From Prevotellaceae bacterium (lineage in GTDB: Bacteria > Bacteroidota > Bacteroidia > Bacteroidales > Bacteroidaceae): a stretch of 33,359 bases of DNA. The notes beneath the pieces were generated by a model. That model was not told the origin of the DNA. It was given only the letters and a program-made list of their open reading frames with translations, and made no database searches. Positions 27,850 to 33,359 of this stretch are shown one piece after another. The position numbers and the translations under genes are program-made. Where the stretch lies: NCBI GenBank assembly GCA_022508615.1, contig JAFLUW010000006.1, forward strand, positions 1 to 33,359, in the 5' to 3' direction. How positions within the stretch are numbered: the first letter of the stretch is position 1; the number at the start of each line of letters is the position of its first letter.

Positions 27850-28770
27850 TCAATAGCGGAGAATTTGTCCGATCTGTAGTTTGGCATTCGGGCGCAGGCC
27901 GTTCATGGTGCGCAGCCGGTCGACGGTCGTGCCCAGACGCGAGGCGATGGCATAGAGCGTTTCGCCTTTCTTCACCTTATGGTAGTGATTGCTCCGCGTC
28001 CGTTTGTTTTTTGTCGCTTTTCCGGTGTCGGCCGCTTCGGGTTGTCCGTCGTCTTGCGCCAGCGTCCGGGCGCTTTCCCCGCCTTTTTTGCGGAACATGT
28101 AGAAGTCGCCCGTCACGTCCTGGGCGGCAAAGTCGAACATCTCGGCCGGATCGATGGCTTCGCCCAGAAAACGCGTCTCGAAGTGCAGGTGCGAACCGTA
28201 GGAAAGCCCCGTATTGCCGCCCAGACCGATGGGCTGGCCGGCTTTCACCTCGTCGTCGACGCTGACAAGCTGTTTCGAAAGGTGGCCATAGATGGTTTCG
28301 AGCCCGTTGGGGTGGCGCAGCACGACGTAGTAGCCGTAGCCGCCCGCGTCGTAGCGCACCACGCGCGTCTTGCCGTCGAAGGCGGCCACAATGGTGTCGC
28401 CCGTGTAGACCTTAATGTCCAATCCTTTGTGCTGACGGCGGAAGCGGGGGCGATAGCCGAAGTTGCTCGTCACGTTTCGGCTCGGCGTCGGCATGGCGAA
28501 GCCGCGCAAGTCGATGGCAAAGCTGTCGGGAACTTCCACGTTGGCGTAAGGGTGCGCCATAGTCGTGACCCACGAGTCGTAGAGCGCGTCTCCGGCGTCG
28601 GCCGAGGACGCTGCCGGCCGCAGATAGCGCTGTATGGCCACGCTGTCTACGGCTTTGAGTTTGCGATCTATGGGCGCTTGGCGCGCTATGAGGTCCTGCC
28701 CGAAGGCGCTCCCTGCGGAAACGCAGAGCAACAGGCCGGTCAGCAGGCTTTTTATGGCGATTTTTTTCAT
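27850..28770 (-). CDS. M23 family metallopeptidase with C-terminal LysM domain
   Basis: SNFGYRPRFRRQHKGLDI, YGHLSKQLVSVDDEVKAGQPIGLGGNTGLSYGSHLHFETRF; LysM HKVKKGETLYAIASRLGTTVDRLRTMNGL...LQIGQILRY. Confidence 0.94.
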   Translation of the reverse strand: MKKIAIKSLLTGLLLCVSAGSAFGQDLIARQAPIDRKLKAVDSVAIQRYLRPAASSADAGDALYDSWVTTMAHPYANVEVPDSFAIDLRGFAMPTPSRNVTSNFGYRPRFRRQHKGLDIKVYTGDTIVAAFDGKTRVVRYDAGGYGYYVVLRHPNGLETIYGHLSKQLVSVDDEVKAGQPIGLGGNTGLSYGSHLHFETRFLGEAIDPAEMFDFAAQDVTGDFYMFRKKGGESARTLAQDDGQPEAADTGKATKNKRTRSNHYHKVKKGETLYAIASRLGTTVDRLRTMNGLRPNAKLQIGQILRY

Positions 28771-28930
28771 GTATGCACGTTAAGGTTGAACACGTTTCGC
28801 CCGCAAAGTTACGAATAATCTTTGAAATGCGAAAATCTCCATCCTGCGTCTTCCCTGCCGGCGTTTGCGCTGCGCTGCGCGGTGTGCAGTTTCCCGCTGT
28901 GGCTCCGGCCGCGTTCACCCTGCAAAACAG

Positions 28931-29000
28931 GGAGAAACTTAGTCTGAGTAAGTTTGAACTAACTCAGACTAAGTTCAAACTAACGCCCTGTTAGTTTTCC
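28931..29000. repeat. Triple-unit element, copy 7 (F-R-variant)
   Basis: CTTAGTCTGAGTAAG-TTTGAA-CTAACTCAGACTAAG-TTCAAA-CTAACGCCCTGTTAG; shares left flank ACAGGGAGAAACTTA with copy 5. Confidence 0.88.
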
Positions 29001-29043
29001 ATTACCCGGACTTACCGGAATCTGTGCCTTTCGGTGCGCGTAC

Positions 29044-29117
29044 ACACCCCGCATGGCAAACAAAAAATCCGGCAAACATCGTTCGTTTGCCGGATTTTTC
29101 GTTTGCCATGCGGGTGT
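29044..29117. terminator. Very long nested bidirectional hairpin terminator
   Basis: CCCGCATGGCAAACaAAAAATCCGGCAAAC-atcgttc-GTTTGCCGGATTTTTcGTTTGCCATGCGGG: 30-bp stem with one mismatch; flanking ACACC/GGTGT extends it past a bulge. Confidence 0.85.
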
Positions 29118-29150
29118 CGTCATGCGAAGACTGCCGCATGGAGAGGCGGA

Positions 29151-29324
29151 TTAGTCTTCCTCAGTGTCGGTGTCGGTCCAGCTTTCGCTGTACCAACCGC
29201 CCTTCTTGTGCGTCCATTGGTCTGCTTCTTTCTCGGTGTCTATGTTGAGACTGGCAGCCAACAACGCACACTCCGTGCTAAGTCGGATTTCTTCCGTCTG
29301 GGGTATGATATAAGTTTTTTTCAT
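29151..29324 (-). CDS. 57-aa small protein, acidic C-terminus
   Basis: MKKTYIIPQTEEIRLSTECALLAASLNIDTEKEADQWTHKKGGWYSESWTDTDTEED*; translated by hand, below the ORF-track length cutoff. MKKTYI.P...-type N-terminus recalls short Bacteroidales hypothetical proteins. Confidence 0.72.
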   Translation of the reverse strand: MKKTYIIPQTEEIRLSTECALLAASLNIDTEKEADQWTHKKGGWYSESWTDTDTEED

Positions 29325-29361
29325 TTTTTTTTCGTTGTTTTTAGGTGTGACACACTATGTC

Positions 29362-32316
29362 TTAACGAACAAAAACCTTCTTGCCGTCTTTTACATAGAT
29401 TCCGTGGGTCGGAACGGCAATGCGCCGGCCGCTCAAATCGTAGAGCGTAGCCTTGCTCTCGTCCTGTCCGGCAACGGTGCTGTCAATGCCCGTAGGCTCA
29501 CCGAAGCTGAAACGCAGAACGTTCACGTTTTGTCCGGCAACCGAAGCAGGCAGATAGGCCTTGTTGGCTTTCAATGTAGTTGCGTTGGTTTTGTAGAGAC
29601 CAACTTTTCCGTCAGCCATGCCCAATACGAGATAGTCCTCAGGTGTGATGTCGGTCTGTTCGGTAAGCGTGCCTTGCAGGTCGCTGCTGGCAGACTCGGT
29701 AGCCTCTGTAATGTAGAGTGTGTAGGTGTCGGCTGTGCCTTTCAAGATAGCACCGGTCTCGGCAGGAAGCGTTTCGATTTCGTTCAGTTTCAGATATTCG
29801 CCGCTAACCGAGCCTGTCAAGATTTGCAGGTCGCTACCGTCTTGTGCGCTGACGCCGAACGGCAGGTAAGTAGAGGCCCAATAGCTGCCTTCGCCCTCGT
29901 TCAAAGCGATTTCGATGTCGGTAGCCGGGATAATGTACCATGCTCCGTCCGAATCTTTGGGGTTCGGGTTCCAACTGCCAACGCTGCCGCTGCTGTATAT
30001 CACAAGGTTTTGATTGTTCCCATCCTTAATGTTGAACTGCGCTCCGCCGAGATCGACCAAACGGTAGCGACCGCCGTTTTGATATGTATCGGACAGAGAA
30101 TTGTCATTTGCAGGCTTCATGTAACCCTTCTGGTTGGGAGAGTAAATCTTGTAGCCGACTTCGCCGTTTTCCGTGCAATCTTCGAATTTCCAGATATAGG
30201 AAACATCGGTTTTTCCTGCATCCGAGGCAATGCGCTGACCATTGTTGTTCAAGCCGATCATTTTTCCATTCCCGGCATTGTCCTTGCGGAGATAGTTCTG
30301 AATGCGATAGTAGCGGCCGGCAACCATTTCAACAATGCTGTTGTCGTCAATCTGATTTAATAAAGCGGAGAGCGTAGTCATCTCGCTTTCATTATGCGGA
30401 TTGGCCGTAACGTTTTCTACTGCTGTTTGCAGCTGTGCGGAAATGGCAGTAATGCTTGTGTTTGTCCCTACAGCTCCGGCAGGTGCTTCAGAATGTGATA
30501 AATAAGCCTCGGCGCAGTTGAGCATGAATGTCGAAGGAGCAAAGAAACGGCAAGAGGAACCGTAGTCGCGAGCAGTCCAAGTTTTCAATAAGTGAAGACT
30601 TCCCTCGTTCTCGGTCTGATGATTGATGAAGTTTGTGCCGTCTAACGTGAAGCATGTTGCCCCGTCTAAATACAAGGAGGTCTGAATTTTGAGAATGTTG
30701 TTGTCGTCGGTTGTACTTAATTCAAAAGCAGAAGTCCCTTTGCGTAGAGTCATAGATTCGCCGGCAGCCTTGTTGTAAATTTTGAAACCGTCAATAAGAT
30801 TTCCGACAAAGCACCACAAATGTTCGTCTGCAATAATATTTTTCGACGAGGTAGTTAAGACTGGCGTCTGTACGTTTTTCTCGTTATCGGATACGTATGT
30901 CCAATAGTAGTTATTCTGGTTGCTATGAATGTCAACAGCATACCACGTGGCATTAGCAAAGTTTGTAGAAGCCGTAAAAGGCAAGTTCTCCTTACAAATG
31001 ACGTTTACGGTAGCATCTTCCGTGACAGTGGTATTTGTAAAGTCGTGAGAAAGGATTGTCACATAATCCTTTTCGGGAACAGACAGCGATATGTTTTTGT
31101 CATGCTCCACAATGTCGCGGGTATATTCGCGTCCGTCAATATAATAGATGAACGTAATGGTTGCGGCATTTTCATATCTGTCTACAGCAGCAGCAATGGT
31201 GGATTGCATTTCTTCCGTAATTTCGGCGATTTCGGATATTTGATAAGTATTGCCGCCGTCGGTTAGGTTATTGTAACCACCTTCCCAACTTACTACACCG
31301 TGTGCCCCGGCTGTGCCGGCCGTGTTCAAAGCCCACTTATTGGTGGACAAAACGAAAGGATAGCCGGCATCGGCTGCGTTGGACATCCGGATTTCCACAT
31401 CGTTGGTAATCGCCGAAACCAAGGCAACAGGCTTTGAGTCGCCATCGGTGGAACTTCCGATGAACTTTTCGCCGGCCACACTGTAGAAATAATATTTTCC
31501 GGTTTTTTCAGATTTGTAGATTGCCCAATGGAATTGAGAATTCGCAGGCGAAAATTTCAGATTGGGGTAACCGCTGCCGTAGGTCGAAGCAACATTGTCC
31601 GGGCATTCGGAATGGTAGATCAAGAAACCTTGGTTTGCTCCCCAATTGCCCCGATTGGTCTTCAATGTGTAGATGTGGTTGTTGTCGATTTCGTCGATCG
31701 AAGTGAGAGAGCGTCCTTCGAATTTGACCACAGCCGCTTCGATAGCAGCGATAGTTGGGTCTTCGAGATCGCCGATCTCGATAAAGCTGAACACATTGCC
31801 GGCGTCGTTAGTTTGGTTATAACCACCCCTCCAATTGAGGACACCATGACAATTTGCTTTATCGGCTACATTCAAAGCACCTGTTCCATTGGTGGAAAGC
31901 AGAAAGCGGAAAGGATCGTCCGACTCTTTGACTCTGATTTCGGTTGTATTAGTAATGGTTTCGGTCATGGGTATTGGATCGTTGTCTCCGTCGGAATGCC
32001 CCACGAACATATTGCCGGCAATACTGTATAAATAATAGAATCCAGTTTTTGCAGATTGGTAAATAGCAAAATGGAAAGCGGTGTCGTCTTCAGAAAACGT
32101 TTTGTTTACACCTGCGTTACTATAATTGGAAGCCAAATTGTTGGGAGCCGACGCGGCATCATACAATAAGTACTTCTCGTTCCCGTTATCGCGAGCTGAT
32201 TTGATAGCATACACTTTGCTATTGGATAAGTCGCTGAGCGACGCGACTGACGTCTGCGCCACTGCGCCTATGCAACCGAGCAATAGGGCGTAAAAAAGAA
32301 AAGTGATTTTTCTCAT
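29362..32316 (-). CDS. Large secreted/surface repeat protein with C-terminal sorting-like sequence
   Basis: 984 aa; signal peptide MRKITFLFYALLLGCIGAVAQ; duplicated ~180-aa module; C-terminus LYDLSGRRIAVPTHGIYVKDGKKVFVR resembles Bacteroidetes C-terminal sorting/secretion tails. Confidence 0.9.
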   Translation of the reverse strand: MRKITFLFYALLLGCIGAVAQTSVASLSDLSNSKVYAIKSARDNGNEKYLLYDAASAPNNLASNYSNAGVNKTFSEDDTAFHFAIYQSAKTGFYYLYSIAGNMFVGHSDGDNDPIPMTETITNTTEIRVKESDDPFRFLLSTNGTGALNVADKANCHGVLNWRGGYNQTNDAGNVFSFIEIGDLEDPTIAAIEAAVVKFEGRSLTSIDEIDNNHIYTLKTNRGNWGANQGFLIYHSECPDNVASTYGSGYPNLKFSPANSQFHWAIYKSEKTGKYYFYSVAGEKFIGSSTDGDSKPVALVSAITNDVEIRMSNAADAGYPFVLSTNKWALNTAGTAGAHGVVSWEGGYNNLTDGGNTYQISEIAEITEEMQSTIAAAVDRYENAATITFIYYIDGREYTRDIVEHDKNISLSVPEKDYVTILSHDFTNTTVTEDATVNVICKENLPFTASTNFANATWYAVDIHSNQNNYYWTYVSDNEKNVQTPVLTTSSKNIIADEHLWCFVGNLIDGFKIYNKAAGESMTLRKGTSAFELSTTDDNNILKIQTSLYLDGATCFTLDGTNFINHQTENEGSLHLLKTWTARDYGSSCRFFAPSTFMLNCAEAYLSHSEAPAGAVGTNTSITAISAQLQTAVENVTANPHNESEMTTLSALLNQIDDNSIVEMVAGRYYRIQNYLRKDNAGNGKMIGLNNNGQRIASDAGKTDVSYIWKFEDCTENGEVGYKIYSPNQKGYMKPANDNSLSDTYQNGGRYRLVDLGGAQFNIKDGNNQNLVIYSSGSVGSWNPNPKDSDGAWYIIPATDIEIALNEGEGSYWASTYLPFGVSAQDGSDLQILTGSVSGEYLKLNEIETLPAETGAILKGTADTYTLYITEATESASSDLQGTLTEQTDITPEDYLVLGMADGKVGLYKTNATTLKANKAYLPASVAGQNVNVLRFSFGEPTGIDSTVAGQDESKATLYDLSGRRIAVPTHGIYVKDGKKVFVR
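31171..32241 (-). repeat. Tandem ~180-aa protein module duplication inside the 984-aa protein
   Basis: Residues 26-202 vs 203-382: FHFAIYQSAKTGFYYLYSIAGNMFVGHSDGDNDPI / FHWAIYKSEKTGKYYFYSVAGEKFIGSSTDGDSKPV; HGVLNWRGGYNQTNDAGNVF / HGVVSWEGGYNNLTDGGNTY. Confidence 0.88.
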
Positions 32317-32378
32317 GTTTTTGGGTTTTAAGTTGGTTGTTTTTTCTTATTTTTGAGTGTTCTATGTGGTTGATTGCG

Positions 32379-32410
32379 CAAAAATACGGATTTCCCCCCC
32401 CCCTTCCAAG
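32379..32410 (-). promoter_or_regulatory. Promoter with G10 homopolymer in the spacer
   Basis: Minus strand CTTG (32407-32410) - N20 containing GGGGGGGGGG (32394-32403) - TATTTTTG (32379-32386). Confidence 0.75.
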
Positions 32411-32534
32411 AAAGTTGCGGACTTTTTAATTAAATAGTTGAAAAATGGATGATTACGGGCAGCAAAAAGACCTTTGCAATCGGCAGAGGTCTGCAAAAAC
32501 GGGCTGTTCGACGGGAAAACTGATTTGTCGGGCC

Positions 32535-33239
32535 CTACAAATAAAGATCGCGGGTTAGTGCGGCGTGTTCGGCCGAGCGCGAGCCGTCGGCATCGGTCAG
32601 TACGAGCGTGTCGCGCCGCGTGGCGGCGTCGGGCGACGTCGGGCTGAGGCAGAGCAGTGTGCGGCGCGGCGGCTTGGGGCTTCTGGTGACGACATCTGTG
32701 CGTCGCACGAGGGCGAAACCCTGCGCAGCGGCCTGCGACAGAAGCGTGTCGGCGCGTTGCGCGGGCAGAATCAGCGAAAAGAGGCCGTGCGGCGTGAGCA
32801 GTCGTCGGGCGGCCGTGAGCAATTCGTCGAGCGCGAGGCCTTGTGTGTGGCGCGCTTGCGCGCGACGGGCGTCGGGCGGCAGCAGGTTCTCGTCGAAAAA
32901 GGGCGGATTGCTCACAATGCAGTCGAATGGCGCGGCGGTCAGCGTGCGGATGTCGGCCGTGAGAAGCTCGATGCGCAGCCCGAAGGGCGAATGGTCGGCG
33001 TTTTCACGCGCCTGACGGATGGACGCTTCGTCGATGTCGACGCCTGTGACGCGGGCCTCGCGGTTGCGTTGGGCGGCGATCAGCGCAACGAGGCCGCAGC
33101 CGCAGCCTATGTCGAGAATGCGTGTCGCGTGTTCCACCGGCGCCCACGCGCCGAGCAGCACGCCGTCTGTGCCGACTTTCATGGACGAACGGTCGTGCCA
33201 CACGCGAAAGTTTTTGAAATCGAAATAGGGATTAGCCAT
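32535..33239 (-). CDS. tRNA1(Val) (adenine(37)-N6)-methyltransferase TrmN6 (YfiC) family
   Basis: MKVGTDGVLLGAWA, ILDIGCGCGLVALIAAQRN, DCIVSNPPFF. Confidence 0.9.
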   Translation of the reverse strand: MANPYFDFKNFRVWHDRSSMKVGTDGVLLGAWAPVEHATRILDIGCGCGLVALIAAQRNREARVTGVDIDEASIRQARENADHSPFGLRIELLTADIRTLTAAPFDCIVSNPPFFDENLLPPDARRAQARHTQGLALDELLTAARRLLTPHGLFSLILPAQRADTLLSQAAAQGFALVRRTDVVTRSPKPPRRTLLCLSPTSPDAATRRDTLVLTDADGSRSAEHAALTRDLYL

Positions 33240-33261
33240 GTTTTTGTGCGGACGCTGGCTG

Positions 33262-33293
33262 CAAAAATACGTCTTGCCGGCCTAAACGACAAG
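33262..33293 (-). promoter_or_regulatory. Promoter of trmN6-like gene
   Basis: Minus strand CTTG (33290-33293) - N20 - TATTTTTG (33262-33269). Confidence 0.7.
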
Positions 33294-33359
33294 ACTGTGC
33301 CGGCGTTTTCTCTTTGTCTTTCACGTGCGCGCGCGTCCATAAGTATTATATATCCTTTT

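Noticed and set aside
3775-29000. CRISPR array interpretation of the 21-bp-period repeats
   Set aside because: Only three units per site, 6-bp conserved linkers instead of unique spacers, no cas genes, dispersed single elements.
32394-32403. C10 run as a pure assembly artefact
   Set aside because: Cannot be excluded for exact length, but its exact placement within an otherwise good N20 promoter spacer makes it worth checking.
1-33359. Prophage, integrative element, transposase, restriction-modification or toxin-antitoxin system
   Set aside because: No integrase, transposase, phage structural, R-M or TA motifs were recognised in any plausible ORF.

Overview
Chromosomal segment of a high-GC Bacteroidales-type genome, inferred from gene content, TAnnTTTG promoters and absence of Shine-Dalgarno signals. 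About 25 protein genes are supported: ABC-2 exporter pair, zinc metalloprotease, 23S rRNA uracil methyltransferase, tandem TPR paralogs, putative porin, obgE-pgeF-HhH operon, adk, membrane AraC-type regulator, birA-yraN-tadA, AICAR transformylase, double-SGNH sialate esterase, M23/LysM peptidase, a large low-GC secreted repeat protein and trmN6. There is also one tRNA(CAT) and a probable structured ncRNA. The two strongest unexplained signals are: (1) a family of at least seven intergenic elements, each made of three 15-bp quasi-palindromic units at exact 21-bp period (CTTAGTCTGAGTAAG / CTTACTCAGACTAAG joined by TTTGAA/TTCAAA/TTCGAA), with opposed outer units and correlated sequence changes; (2) a C10/G10 homopolymer lying exactly in the 20-nt spacer of the predicted promoter of a large, domain-duplicated surface-type protein, a candidate phase-variable promoter. 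Also notable are a sub-60-aa ORF missing from the ORF track (29151-29324), a ~30-bp near-perfect nested hairpin terminator, and a promoter-driven multi-hairpin RNA with possible alternative pairing. All calls are from reading the sequence; no database searches were run.
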